From the NCBI RefSeq assembly GCF_016906535.1, contig NC_057374.1, forward strand, positions 434,001 to 498,000: DNA of 64,000 bases, in the 5' to 3' direction. This document shows positions 47,239 to 59,591 of this stretch, piece after piece (the stretch's first letter is position 1; each line of letters begins with the position of its first letter). Both the position numbers and the translations under genes were made by a program. The DNA comes from Rhizoctonia solani. Taxonomy: Eukaryota; Basidiomycota; Agaricomycetes; Cantharellales; Ceratobasidiaceae. Below the pieces are notes generated by a model. The model was not told the origin of the DNA, did not search any database, and saw only the letters and a program-made list of their open reading frames with translations.

Positions 47239-50200
47239 TCAATCATGCCTGGATCGTTTTGAGCTTCGCCCGCCTCCACCTTCTGAAGCCCGCTTAGCCT
47301 TCTGCCCAGCCAAACGCATATATTCCTTCCGCTCCTCCCTCTTCTTGTCCTCCTTCTTTGACTCCATGGTCTCAACTTTCTTGCGGTGCGCTGCTTTCCG
47401 TTCACCTTGTTTCTCGCGGCGCCGGGCCACCTGGTCCTTCCTTAATGCACGTATTTGCTGGATGAGACTAATGGCCTTGCGCTCCTCCGGCTCAAGAACT
47501 ACGGCACGTTTCTGGGTATAGGTTGGACGGCTTTGGGGTCGCGTGATTTTTGTTTTGGATGCGTACGGTAAATCAGCTTGGAGCTTGCGGGGTATCTTGA
47601 GAGGATTGAAGCGCCTAGATGGTCGATCTACTGCCTGCAACTCCAGTTATTACTGAAACCTCGAAAGTATCGAGCATATGCTCACCTTGTAAGTCGAATT
47701 CACACTCAAGGGCGTTTTCAACCCCTCGGCTCTTCGAACCTGGCCTGTCAGTCTCATCCCCTTCCACTCTCCCTTGTCTACCAAGAGTAAAGACGTAACA
47801 GGATTATAGAACTTTCGGGGCATGATAGAGTACCAAGCACGAAGGAATACAACATCTGTAACATTCTTGTCCTTAGTTCCTGCGCATCTGGATCCAATTA
47901 AGCTACTCACCGCTCATCAACACCTTGTCCTCAAATGTCGCACGGAAAGCACCATCGGGCTTCGCTTGGGCCTTCTTAATTTGTCCCCGAATCCCCGAGA
48001 CAGTTCGTATATTTGCACCTTCGAACTTAGCGACCTCGAGCGCGGAATTAAACATGTCCTTGATGAAGGCCGTGTTTTTGAAGATCTTGTACGGGGTGCC
48101 GGTAAGCTTGAGCTTTTTGACGATCTTCACTGAGCGATCGATATCCAGCACTACACCACTCGCAGACACTCTGAACCCAGGAACCTTGCCGTCGAGCGAG
48201 TTGAATGCGCAGAAGCCAGTGCCCGGCAGGGAAACTGGGCCATAGAATGTCGCATAACAGTGCATATGCTCCGGAGTATATTTAAGCATCCGCATGCGAA
48301 TACTATGATCGTCGAGGGAGTAAATAGGAAGCGACTGGAATCGCCTCCAGCCAACGGAGAAGATGAGAGGGTCGTTGGTTTTGAGTGTCCGGGTGTACCA
48401 ACGGTGCCTCTTGATTCGAACTTGAATAAACCCGAATCGTTCCTCGGCAGGGAGCAGTCCTCCAATGATAATGGGAAATGCAGGATCGAAATGCTCGACC
48501 AACTCGCAAGGTACGTTTTCCAACTCAATACGCACATACGCACCAGCGCGATGACCTTCAACCATTACTCTCGTCTCTTCGTCTATGCCTTCAAACTCGG
48601 CTCGATTCAGTGCTAGCTGGCGAGCCATTTCGTCTTTCTTTTGTTCGTAGAAATCCATGTTAGCTGTAGGATCTTCGTCCGGATCATCGTACTGCTCGTC
48701 GAATTTCCGTTTTAGAGCCTCCTTTTTCGCCGCGAGCTCGGCTGCACGAGTTTCCTCGTCCGTAGGGGTCATAGTCGTGGGAGCCTCTAGGTCTTCGAAT
48801 CCGCCCTCCGCCTCGTCCTCGTACGGCTCCCCAGTCTCATCCTGCCCCAAAACCGGCTTGGGCTCCCCGGTGATGAACAGATGACGAATCGAATCCAACA
48901 TTTCTTCCTCTCCCCATGCCGCCAACGATTCAGTATCAATGGGCTCCTTGGTCTGGTCAAACAATTCCACTCCGGATTCTGCTGGTCGCTTAACGGTAAA
49001 GAGTTCATCATTGTCTTCGGTGGGTTGGCTATTGTCGGCGTTCGCATCCTTTCCGAAGACTACTTCGTGAGGGGTGAGTTCCGACCCATAAATTAGTTTC
49101 GACCAGTCTTTTCGTCTCCTGGACTTGGCGCGCAGGTCGAATGATCGAGATGCTCGCTCTGCAAGACCTGACTTCCATCTCGGCACCTCTTCTCCTTCTT
49201 CACTCTCGCTCCCGTCCTCGTGCTCCTCTAACTCTCCTTCAATATCGTCATCTAACCCATCCTCATCTTCAAACTCCAATCCCGCCTCGTCCCCAGACTG
49301 CTCGTCCAGTAACCCGTCCCCAAGATCCGAGTCACTTTCCGCATATTCAACCTCGTGTGATTTAGATGTTGATTTAGGTAGGTTTAATGAGCGCGGCTGA
49401 CGAGGAGCAGTTCGACCATGGTCACCCAAATCACCTTTGTCTACTATCTCGTCATCTTGTGAGTCATCTGAATCGTCCTCCACCTCCAAATCGTCGGCTT
49501 CGTCGTCGTCGTCGCTGCCGTCGTCGTCCGACCAGTCTCCTTCCTCTTCATCGTTCTCTGTAACTTCGAGAGGTGCAGTCGAAGTACCCAGGAGTCGGAT
49601 ATGGCTCTGGGATAACTTGTCCGCGAGAGTGTGCGTAATATCTTGCAAGTCCATAACCATCCTCTCCCCTTCTCCTTGGGCATCTATCGGTTTTTGATCA
49701 CCAAGTCAGGACCGGAAAGTCGCATGAAAGGTAAAACGTACCTGTTTCCTCCCCGTTTTCTCCTTTTCTGGTAAAGTTTCCCGGTACATTAATGTACACC
49801 GCATCCTTGTCGTACATCACTCCACCCACATCGCTCATCGGCGCATGTATGAGCTTCTGTTTTTCACTCAACTTTCGCCGTTTCTCGCTATCTGCAGTGG
49901 GAAGCGGACAAGGATCGGCAAGGCGAGTTATGCTTTTAATGGAAAGGTCGCCTGCTCCGGGGACATGCACCTTGGTCGTTTCCCGAAGGTTTGTTCCACG
50001 AAGGTACCCATACAAAGTCACGGTTCTATCCACATTTGGTGTCGTTCGAACGAGTTCTCGAGGAGTCAAGTCCTGTAACCGGTCCGCCAGGAGGTATGAA
50101 TGAGAATTCCGGAATACAAGTGGTCGGAACTTCATAACGGATATAAACCTCGATAAATTCTGAATTTCGGAATCTGGGTAACGGCCATTGAGCACTCCAG

Positions 50201-51054
50201 ATAGATAGAATAGTTTGGCGCCCTGGTATATCTCAGTCCAGAATCGCTTCTTGAGTTGTTTTTTCGTTTCTCGTTGAGTAGAGAGCTTTTTGATTAGATC
50301 CAAATGGGTCAATACACCAATGACCTTGGGGAAGCCATGCGCCTGCAGGATGTTAAGAAACTCAAATGTTTCCTTTCGATGGGGTGAATTATGAGTTAAA
50401 TAGGACAGAGGAGACGATTTACCATCTCGAAACCAAAACTACCGTCGATCATGAGTAACACCAAATCGGCTATCTTTCCTATGTCAATCATAGAATTAAG
50501 ATCATTATTGCACTCGACGAATGTTAATCGCCTCTTCTTCCCTAAAGGACTGTCAGAGACAAGTAGGGTGCCCGCATGAGTGTGCTTACCAGCAACAACG
50601 GTAATCGGACCTTTAACCTCAGAAAGTGTATGCTTTGTGTACCTTCTAACCAAGCTTTTCACAAGAGTCGTTTTCCCAACCTACAAAACCTTAGTTAGCA
50701 ATGATTCCTCGAGTCTACCAGTTGACCCACCCCAGGCGGGCCGACAATTGCAACGATCACTGGCGGCGGCTCATCTTCAGGTGTGCGATTCACCAAGGGA
50801 ACATGCAATCTCGTCTGATCCTTCTCTGCGGTTCGGCGCCCTTGTCTGTCTGCTTTTCGGCCCGATTTGGGAGCGAATGCCTGGATGATAGGTCGATTTA
50901 ACAGATCCTGTAAACTTGTCTTAAAAGGGGAACTGACCTTTTCGTTATATCCTTTTCCATGATCCGCCTTTCCTTTACCTTTGGACTGGGCCTTCTTTTC
51001 GGCCTTGGCCCCTGATTGCGCAGCACGGTGAGCCTTGTGTGGTTTGTCGTCCAT
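47239..51054 (-). CDS. BMS1: Ribosome biogenesis GTPase BMS1
   Basis: Nucleolar GTPase needed for 40S subunit maturation in the SSU processome. The start MDDKPHKAHRAAQSGAKAEK (ATG 51052-51054) precedes the conserved PPPVIVAIVGPPGVGKTTL (P-loop split by an intron at about 50685), GPITVVAGK, LTFVECNNDLNSM, KVIGVLTHLDLIKKLS (G4) and a long acidic middle (D/E-rich, 49200-49560). AARP2CN/DUF663 blocks follow (FLYLSG-like, WRRFQSLPIYS, MLKYTPEHMHC, GTPYKIFKNTAFIKDMF). The C-terminal domain ends in a basic tail (RKLQADLPYASKTKITRP then SKRSRHD) at about 47239. All exons join in frame and no frameshift was found. The acidic stretch is typical of the family. Confidence 0.95.
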
Positions 51055-52433
51055 GAGTGGGGTGGTGGTTAGTGCCAAAACAAAATTTGGCACAGCCATT
51101 CGATCAGTGGCGGTGCTGACTAGACTAACTTAAATTACCTGAAAGGTGTTCCTTAAATACAGACCCAGAGGTGAACAGCGACCACTGGCACTACTTGCTA
51201 CCCCGACATTTTGGTTAACGTTTGAAGAAGACTATGTCTGCTTTTTCTTTTATTATGAATCTGAGGATCTCCTGTATTTGCCTCGTCGACATTGCCCAAA
51301 TACCTCTTTTCCTATAAAATATTTTCTCTCTCTTTCATGGTTCCCGCTCGGGATTTTGTTTCTATCGAGCCGCCTGCATATAAACCTGGAATTGAAAGCC
51401 GTTTCATCGTGCAATGAAACTTCTTGGACTCGGCCGATCTCGAGAAGCTCGTCCAAGCTTCTTTGCGAGTGAGCGCAACTCTGGCCGACCATAGTATACG
51501 CATTTCTATGGTATTGCATCCAGCAATATATACGGCGGAACGTTCGACTATAGCCTATGGACATACATAATTTACCTCTGGTGATTTTCCATTTTCGGTG
51601 CCCCCCAGGATCACTCCGCTGGGATCATATCCAGTCCACATTCGCATGGATTCTGTTGGCCGAGCCACACGCGACTATTTAAACTCGACTCATGAGCTCT
51701 TGCATATGATGGCCTCACTTCTGTGTTGAGAGTATTCCAATGATATTTGACCGGCAGCAAAATTCCGATCGAACGAGACGCCTGTCTGAAGGCTGGCTCA
51801 CCCACCACGTTTAGAGCGTGAAATGCAGCTCTACCAACACGCCGCGATCTTGCACGTGCCAATTGGAAGATGAGGATGCAACAATGAAGTACTCGGTTCG
51901 GTATGGCAAAGTACGCACCAATTGTATTGAGCACAGCTAACGTAAAACCAACTCTGGTTAGATCATTCTTATCCATGGCTACGCCTTCCTCAAAACGTTC
52001 GGCAGGCAAGGGGAGATACACATGTGCCCAATGGATTAATCTCAACTTAAAGTTGCCACCGTTCATATCGGGATTAAATCTATTCCTTCATTCAAACCAT
52101 CCACTCGCGTGAACCCGAACAACTCTATTTTCGCCATTGTGCATTGCACTACTTGCCACAAAAGCTGTAGTTGTGCACAGTGTGGTGATAACACCGGGAC
52201 TAGTCCTCGGTGCCGTTGATTAAACATATTGTTCGGCCCCCGCCAATAGAGTTTTGGGGTACGTCTACGGGAGACACGTTTCGGGGCTAGAAATCGCCGT
52301 CCTAAAAAGCTTGGCGGAGTCCAAAAACGAAAGGCGATAGCCACTTTGACATCCTTAACTTGATATATAATGTCCACGGAATATGGACTACACTCTTTCT
52401 GTCCTTTTCTTTCTTCCCCTCGTTCCACCCTCA
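51055..52433. other. Gene-free intergenic region
   Basis: About 1.4 kb with no recognised gene on either strand. Minus-strand frames at 51253-51564 and 51611-52066 have no start logic, domain or codon pattern that I would support. Confidence 0.4.
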
Positions 52434-52947
52434 ATGTTTCCCGTGTACAGGCCTTGCTCAATCTCACAGTCGGACAATCAGCTCCTGACCATGGTCGATA
52501 ACTCCTCATTCTGCATCTGGGGGCCGAATGACAATCCCGGAGAGCAACAGGTAGCACTTTGTTGATTAAACAAGTTCCTTTCTGTTCTAATAGTATTTCT
52601 CATTGTATTCAGTGGATCCTCGAGCGAAGGGGGCTAGATAAAGTTGTTCTAAGAAATTTGAAATATAATAAATATGCTGGGGTCGACGGTGCGCTGGAGC
52701 CTTCCGCTCCAGTGTCGCCAACAATTCAACCAATCGAATTAACAATGGAGTCCATTGAAACCGATGAATACCGGTACGTGACATCCTTGATGTTCATAGC
52801 TATACAACCACCTAACTGGGCTTACTTAGACTTTGGGCGGAAACTGAAAGCGGCAGGCTTTTCTTGGGATATTCATATGTATCTTCGACAACATTACCAC
52901 CACGAGTAAGCTCTCGTATTATTGTAAGGCTAGATTGGATGTACTGA
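52434..52947 (+). CDS. Small beta-trefoil-like protein, family member III
   Basis: Exons 52434-52550, 52613-52773 and 52830-52947 join in frame to 131 residues. Exon 1 reads MFPVYRPCSISQSDNQLLTM and ends GPNDNPGEQQ; exon 2 begins WILERRGLDKVVLRNLKYNK and continues YAGVDGALEPSAPVSP; exon 3 was placed by splice signals and is less certain. It is homologous to members I and II in the same window, with identical splice site before the Trp. It has no signal peptide, so it would be cytoplasmic. The assignment to I66/mycocypin-like beta-trefoil inhibitors is tentative; a ricin-B-like lectin is an alternative reading of the same fold. Confidence 0.6.
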
Positions 52948-53127
52948 ACTCTTAATCTTAAAGTTGGAGTGGGTGTCTGAAAGCATGGTACACAATTCAT
53001 GGAAATTTCAGCATGTATGATAGTTGTTCGTAAACCTTAAAACCAAAGCCTTCTGTGCCTTCTATGGGAAGGGTATAATGGTAAGTGAAGTGATTCGGAC
53101 TGTCTTCAATATATGCTCGCAATCGTT

Positions 53128-53269
53128 GATTTCTGCGGCTGGCCCAAAAATCAGTCTGAATCGTACTAAAAACGGTCTATGTAATTATCCGGGCCAAAAA
53201 TTTCCGGATGTCCACATAGGCAGTTTTTAGCATGTTTTGCCAGAAGATCTGTTTCCTACGTAAATCTGG
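53128..53269 (-). repeat. Dispersed inverted-repeat element, copy 2
   Basis: The reverse complement begins CCAGATTTACGTAGGAAAC and ends GCAGAAATC; it matches copy 1 (28850-28993) across its full 142 bp with scattered substitutions, including the inner inverted repeat CTAAAAAC / GTTTTTAG. It lies just downstream of family member III. Confidence 0.75.
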
Positions 53270-53570
53270 TATGTTTACATTATGTGGTGCATTACTCTGA
53301 TGAGGTTGGTAATATGTGATTGGCGCGCATATAACCGATACAAAGTATAAGAAAAACGGTTGACTACCATTATGTATGTTATATTCAGTTATTCTCCTCG
53401 TATCCAGTTTCGGATAAAGTATTGGCGATAGCCGACCGGTGCTCGCTTGATGAATGGACTGGAGGCTGCCACCTGGTCCACTAATTAAATCTAATGGTAT
53501 TGCAATCGAACAGGCATGTATGTACCACATGAAACCAGTATTTGTTTACAAGAAAAATCTTGGTCTAAAC

Positions 53571-55342
53571 TCAGGGTAGAAGAGCACCTTTGGCCTTGAT
53601 CCTCGCGAGGTACATGCGATCTTCGGCAAACATGAGCAAGCCTCCTGGCACAAATACCATATTTGCACATCCTCTTCCAGCTGGGACTCCAGGTATCTCG
53701 GAAGGAACGTCTAAACCGAGCAGATCTTTCCGAGTAGTGCACCCTTCTTGTTCCAGACCTAAAATTAGGTGAGCATACGCGATCAAGTACGACACCAAGC
53801 AAGGAAAGCCATACGTGTACGCCATCAAAGCAACCACCATACACATTTCCGTCGGTATCAACTTTTATTCCGTCAGGAGCAACGTTATCGGCGAATGCGA
53901 ATAGACGCTTATTGATGAGAGCCGGTGGATCGGTCGTCGGGTCAGAGCCAGGCTCAGGATAACTACATCATAAGCGTAACTAACTCGGGAACCGATGTAT
54001 CAGTCATATTCAAGATCTAGGGTTGAACTGGATACTTACATCGTACCAGGGCCAGAGCCATCACGAGGGGCGGAATCAGCAGGATCCTCGCTCAAAAGTC
54101 CAGTATCTGAAATATAACATGTTTGCATATCTGGGCTGAACTGGATACCGTTAGGCTTTTGTAGCCCATCAGCCACCACGCGGATGGTTCCGGTTGGTGG
54201 ATGGAACGCATAGACCTGCGAGGGAAGCCGAGGATATTGTTTAAACTTTTGTAGATAATAACCATATGTAGGGTCTTTACGGTGTCAGGTAACCAAAAGT
54301 GCCAGCAGAAGCCCTCACTTACCCGTGAAAAAGACCCACTGCTCTCCTACGGGGGTTTTTATATTCCTTCCTCGGGTAAGAACAGCAACATCGTTTAGAC
54401 TATTGAAAGGCCTGCCATAGAAATTATTCAAGAGCGTCTCGGCTCTTTGAGTGAAGGGGTCAAACGCGATTAATGAGCTGGGTGTGTTCAACTGGTAGCC
54501 TTGTATTGCCATTAATACTTTTCCATTGTAGTATGTTCCTCCGTTGGGAAGTACGAATTGAGATGACGGTTGTGGTACTACCTGCCATTCATAAGTTCCA
54601 TTCGTGCTGTTGAGAGAAACCTTGTTGAAGTTGGCGTAGATGGGATATTGGTAGTTCTCATTAGCTCCTGTCTTATTGAGAATGTTAGACGTGAAGTAGA
54701 CCTCGTTTGTTGCTGAAATGTAAACACCCGCTGGACGCCATAGCTGAGATCTGGCCTATCACGTGGGTTTAGATAGATTAACCTCACCTTCATGGAATTG
54801 ATTATCACTGGCCTGTGCGATGACGGAGAGACTTGGATTTGTACCAATGACATTGTAGAATGCCTTTGACTCCGCAACAAAGGGTTGACTTGCAGGAGGA
54901 ATAGGAAACGGTCGAGCCCCCGTCGTGGAACCATTCGCGTCGACATAAAAGGTTGACCACATTGGATCAAATACACCACGGTCGAATGACCCGTTGATGA
55001 CAGCATGCGAGACGGCGGGAAAATACTGTTAGTTCAAGTGACAAAGTCGTTAGCGTCTCTCTCAGCGAGGCTTGATTGGACTCGCGTAAATGCTTGATGA
55101 ATTAGAAGCCATTCCAAGGTCTGTGGAAGGAGTTGTCAGCGGTTTTTGCATCATGTAGTTTTATATTCGAGGAACTGAAAGCTGGACGCTACTGGCAGAG
55201 GTGCTGAGCCCTCGGAAGCCTAAAGGGAGAAGTAATCAGACCTTTTGGAAATAATGTGTACGGTTGCAGCATGGGTGGGAAAGTATGGAAAGAGGCAATG
55301 AGAGCAAATAACCACGCTATCAGAAGGAATTATCGTAATCAT
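53571..55342 (-). CDS. Secreted SMP-30/gluconolactonase-like beta-propeller protein
   Basis: Calcium-dependent lactonase or phosphotriesterase-like enzyme with the six-bladed propeller of the SMP-30 family. Blocks seen on the minus strand are SRSQLWRPAGVYISATNEVYFTSN-like (54650-54760), ANFNKVSLNSTNGTYEW, QFVLPNGGTYYNGKVLMAIQ, RPFNSLNDVAV (Asn-Asp metal site), KPNGIQFSPD and YISDTG, FADNVAPDGIKVDTDGNVYGG (Asp/Asn metal-site region) and GTSANMVFVPGGLLMFAEDRMYLARI. Stop is TGA at 53571-53573. The N-terminal exon is uncertain: an ATG at 55340-55342 opens the region, and a hydrophobic WLFALIASFHTFPP stretch looks like a signal peptide but in a shifted frame. The substrate is not indicated. Confidence 0.8.
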
Positions 55343-56289
55343 ACTTATACTCGTAGTAGGGTCGTGCCCTACATCCCGTAGGGCAACGAGCAGAGGCAAA
55401 TTGTTGGGATTTGTCTAACACTTGCCTATAGTCACGTGAGTGCGCTGACGACCATACCTTATTTGAAGTGGGAAACGGAAGCAGAATGCATGTACTCCAT
55501 CCGGCCCTTCACTTCTCGATTTATCGTATATCATTTTCGCCACAAGGGCATGCGTTACTATGTGTACCTAGTAGCGCGATCTAACCCGCCATCATTGTCT
55601 CTATTCCCTGGAACCTCGAGATCTTAAAGCAGCTGAATGACGTAGGAGCTCTGGCTAAGATCAGCCAGAACAGAACGTCCTCCTCCCCAATTGTTCTGCG
55701 AAAAAAAATCTCTTAAACATGGAGTTTTTTGCCTTCGTGTGGAGCTCTAAAGGTTATTTCGACTGTATACATACCTCCCAGGCTGTCTCAAGCAGGATTG
55801 CTACAGCTTCGGGCCAATGCAGGGTTACTCTCTCCTTCCATCTGGCCACCCCTAAATATCCACTCTGCGCGTAACTCTGTTAGGACTCTGTTGATTGGGA
55901 TAATCCTTATTGATGGTTTCCTCTATATATATTTACCCACAGGGATACCCGCATAAATTCGTATTTGTATGCGTGCAAGTTTCACGGCGCAAGGTTCATC
56001 GGCTCGACATATGCACAACAGGAAGCTAATTCCAGTAGAAATTAGGGCCGAATACCGGTATATGTAATCTGATCCAGGAGTATGGATGCACTCATCACAG
56101 AATGCAAACCTGATCAGACTTCTTGACTAATTTAGCCTGGTGAGCAGGAAATTGGGAAATTTAGTTGGCAATGACCCAGCTTGGTGCTCAATAACGTTTA
56201 CCTGAACACCGCCTTACCGACATTACCTTGATAGGAGGTATCATATAATGCTTGTGCTCAAGAGGTGGTAGCGTAAATCATCCACTATA
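55343..56289. other. Intergenic region
   Basis: No supported gene or repeat in about 950 bp. Confidence 0.4.
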
Positions 56290-56839
56290 ATGTCCACTCT
56301 CGTTGACAAGCCAGCAGTCCCCATTATCGATGGAGAAAGCTTGGAGAAAGGGAACGTTTCTTCCCAACCCGTCCCTTCATCTGAGCCTGCGTTCACGTGG
56401 AGTAGCCCCGGGCCATTATTTAGAAGCTCCAGACATGCTATCATTTTCTCGCTGATTGTCTGGATGATGTTCGTCACAGTAGAGTATGTCTTCAAGATAA
56501 ACACGACATCCTACGAGTGGATTAGCCCTAATCTTGCTCTGGTCAGTCACATTCTCTTTTTTCAACCCCCACAAGAAATGATTTAAGCTTCGCAAAGAAG
56601 ATGTACAAATTGGCGTATGCATCACGTCTACATGCACCCATACCCAATGTTTGTTGCATGTAAGTCTCAAGTTCAACTTGTGGCGACAAGACCCGAGCCT
56701 ATCTTATTTTTCTTGCTACAGGGAGGGATTTAAACTCATGCTAGATCCACGAAGCCGACTACCCCCGCCAGATAATTGCGGACCATGCATACATGGTCCA
56801 TATCGCACATTGTATGAGCCTAGCATCTTGCGCCATTAG
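56290..56839 (+). CDS. Small single-pass membrane protein, unknown family
   Basis: I do not recognise this protein. The N-terminal exon (start MSTLVDKPAVPIIDGESLEK) gives a Ser/Pro-rich soluble part of about 55 residues and then a hydrophobic helix (HAIIFSLIVWMMFVTVEYVF). Two further exons are likely: after an intron starting GTCAGT at about 56541 the frame resumes KMYKLAYASRLHAPIPN, and after a GTAAGT...CTACAG intron (about 56659-56721) it reads EGFKLMLDPRSRLPPPDN and ends with a Cys pair (CGPC) before TAG at 56837-56839. The topology could be type II membrane. The splice choice is my best reading and other junctions are possible. Confidence 0.4.
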
Positions 56840-58224
56840 TACCCTTGCTTCAAATCGAGTGTTCGATTACAGTGGTTCGATTGTAATTGTATGTCCCAAA
56901 CTAGCCTAAACTAAATACTATCGTCTCAAATTGTATGGTTCGGATTATTGGGTTGTTTATCTGCAGATGGAAATCGACGTACGCAATTGGCGGTGATAGA
57001 AGATCGATAGCATTTATACATGATGGTAGCTTCAGTAATGGGTAGATGAGATTCATTCATATCCTACATGCTACATGACACATGCCACATGCTACCCGGC
57101 CGGTCGTTTACTATTTAATGATTCTTTCTCTCCAGGCGATGTCACAAGTATGCAATAACCTTTTCCTGAGTTCATGAAAGTAAGCGGACTTTTACTTACT
57201 AGTAGCATGTATGACATGCCCAATGGCTGCTAGGTCTTGAGATTGGGGTTCAACGCTCTTCTATGCAATGTTCATACATTCAAGCTCCTCCAAACCACCA
57301 TTCCTGTTAATTCTGACTCACATTTACCTTCATGGAAGAGAAGAACTCTTCAAAATATCTCCCCCTTGTTGAATATCATAAACTTGAAACAACGGCACAG
57401 TCTCTCGAGAACATGGCCAAGCGCGGAGTCACCCCGTCTCTGGGGCCTTAGATCTTACAACAACTCCCACCATTCGGCTAAATAGACCTTGGCCTTCTTT
57501 TCAAGAGTTCCGAGGGAATTATTTTTTGAGTACTGCTTTACTTCTTGAGTATTCGTACAATCGTCTCTTGAGCTTCTACGGGCTCGAGACCCGTCAATTC
57601 TCAAAACAAGAGGTACTCTAATCATGAGTCCATATTGATGCAAAAACAAACTACCACCTGCCTGAGTTCGTTGGATGTAAAACAAATCCATGGCAGCAAA
57701 CCTCCACCAAAGTTGATCTGTTGGAATTTAGAGAAGATCCTCCTGATTGCATCCCTAGCAAACAAAAATTTTCGAAATGTGAAAAATGCGCTACAAGGAA
57801 CTAGTCGTAACTTTGAGAGTTTATCGTTACACCGGCTGTCTTATTTATGTGTAGCCTGGTACCGATATGGCAAAGAATTCCTGGCAATTCCTAGTTGACC
57901 ACTTTGGAGAATGGTATAAGACGGGAAACATTTAGTGGTAAGCAAGCCTACGATATACAACATCTGGTATTGACATTATAGCCTCATTTCAGTACATTGC
58001 ATGTACCGTTTCATTAATAATACAATTTCTCGGGCCTTATTGGAATTTATGGGCATAAATTTACTCTCTGTAGGGTCTGATCCGTAAGCTTATACCAACC
58101 TCCACATGGCCTGTGCGCTTCTTTGCACACGATCACTCGGGCTCGTAACGTCATCGCCTTAGCACGTCGACTTTCGCATCAATCGCTCACGCGTAGCCGG
58201 AGTCCCATAAAATTGCATAGTAGT
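56840..58224. other. Intergenic region with short CATG-rich tandem motif
   Basis: No gene is supported. At about 57066-57095 the motif CATGCTACATGACACATG recurs in imperfect form (CATGCTACATGACACATGCCACATGCTAC). The last part is the presumed promoter of the first superoxide dismutase. Confidence 0.4.
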
Positions 58225-59273
58225 ATGGCTTCTCTAACTCGTCGAGCGTCCGCTCGCAACATGAAGCATGAAGAAGAATCTACGCCAGCCCTCGACACAC
58301 CTTACGAAACCCGCACACGGGGTTCGGCATTTGGAAAAATCAAGACACTTGCTACCCTGGGTATTTTCGTGATATCTGGCTTCCTTGGGTATAATGCTGG
58401 AAATTTGGGCCGAATTGTGTCGACTAAATATTTTGGGGGGTCGCCTGGGACGTCTGGCCCCTTGGCATATGTAAGTGCTGTTCCTTGGCATGTCGAAACC
58501 CGCCCTTTGTTGTAACACCTCAACAGGCGGTGGCGTATCTGAAAGGGCCAAATTCAAACGTAACGGGAGTGATCCATTTCTCTCAGCCGTCGCCAACTGG
58601 ACCCGTATTTATCACGGAGAGTTGAAGAACCTTGATCCCAACAGAACGGGGGTTCCATATCCAGTGTGGTTAGGTTTTAGGTTTTTAGGCGCATCTACTG
58701 ATAGTTGTGGGATTTAACAGCGAGTATGGCGACGCAAGGGACGGATGCATGTCCTCGGGATCCCATTATAGTGAGTGCCTGGTGTTCCTTGTACGCTCCA
58801 GGCACGGTAACACGTGGACAAAAGACCCATTCGGCGTGCCCCACGGCGGACCCAAGACCTAAAACGGCATGTCGGGGATCTTGGGAATATTCGTAGTGAT
58901 GCAGATGGAGTGGCAAGACTGGATTTTTCAGACAACATAATCAATTTGGTTGGTCCTTTGAGTATCGTCGGGTATGTTTTTTGAAGGGTGCATTGATCCC
59001 GTAAATGTGATCTGATCCGCTAAGCCCGTAGACGAACCGTACTTGTACATACAGTGAGTATTCATTGGTCAAGAAAGACTCTATAAGAACAGGGGACCAA
59101 CTCTGCCCTCCAGGGAACGGATGACCTCGGCAGGGGTAACAACGAAGATTCGCTAAAGACGGGGAACGCTGGTGGGCGAGCGGCTTGTGGAATTATTGGT
59201 ACGTAACTTATATGCACCTGGGATTGGTATTGAGTAACTCACAAGTTACCCAGGCTATGCTAAGAAGCCTTGA
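58225..59273 (+). CDS. Membrane-anchored Cu/Zn superoxide dismutase, three frameshifts
   Basis: Cu/Zn SOD, converting superoxide to oxygen and hydrogen peroxide. The ATG (58225) gives about 40 charged residues, then a hydrophobic anchor ([20 protein letters not shown]), then the SOD domain: [28 protein letters not shown] (two Cu His), [14 protein letters not shown] (bridging His and Cys), PHGGP and RHVGDLGN (Zn ligands), [12 protein letters not shown] (Cu His) and [10 protein letters not shown] (Arg and second Cys), ending YAKKP at TGA 59271-59273. All metal ligands are present. Frameshifts are implied near 58613 (one base lost), near 58660 (one extra G in a G run) and near 58856 (one base lost). 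With the positive-rich N-terminus inside, the SOD domain would face outward or lumenal. An upstream TTG-initiated extension is not a credible start. Confidence 0.85.
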
Positions 59274-59591
59274 GAATGACTATGTTTTGAAATGAAAAAG
59301 TACATACGTTGTTTTGATTTCACTTTTGTTTCGGAAAAGACTTCGAAATCCTAATTGAAGAGATGAGACAAGCGCCGATCTTTATATTGGATGGAAGTAG
59401 TCATGCCGCAAACAGGGCCCTCTCGATCAGCTTCGTGTGGCGTGGACTGTGTCATACCCTGAACTTCCCTTGGTCCCGGGCAGCCCTGCGAGCCATATAA
59501 ACGCGGCGGTGGACGCGATTTTCCCTCATTGACCTTCATCTCCCGCAATCTTTACCCAGTCTTTCTTTTTGATAATACTCTGTCGTTCATA

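Noticed and set aside
49200..49560. Trinucleotide-like GTC/CTC repetition
   Set aside because: It is the reverse strand of the acidic Asp/Glu region of BMS1.
58123..58224. Extended SOD copy 1 start giving an apparent mitochondrial presequence
   Set aside because: The extension would begin at TTG, not ATG; the first in-frame ATG is at 58225.
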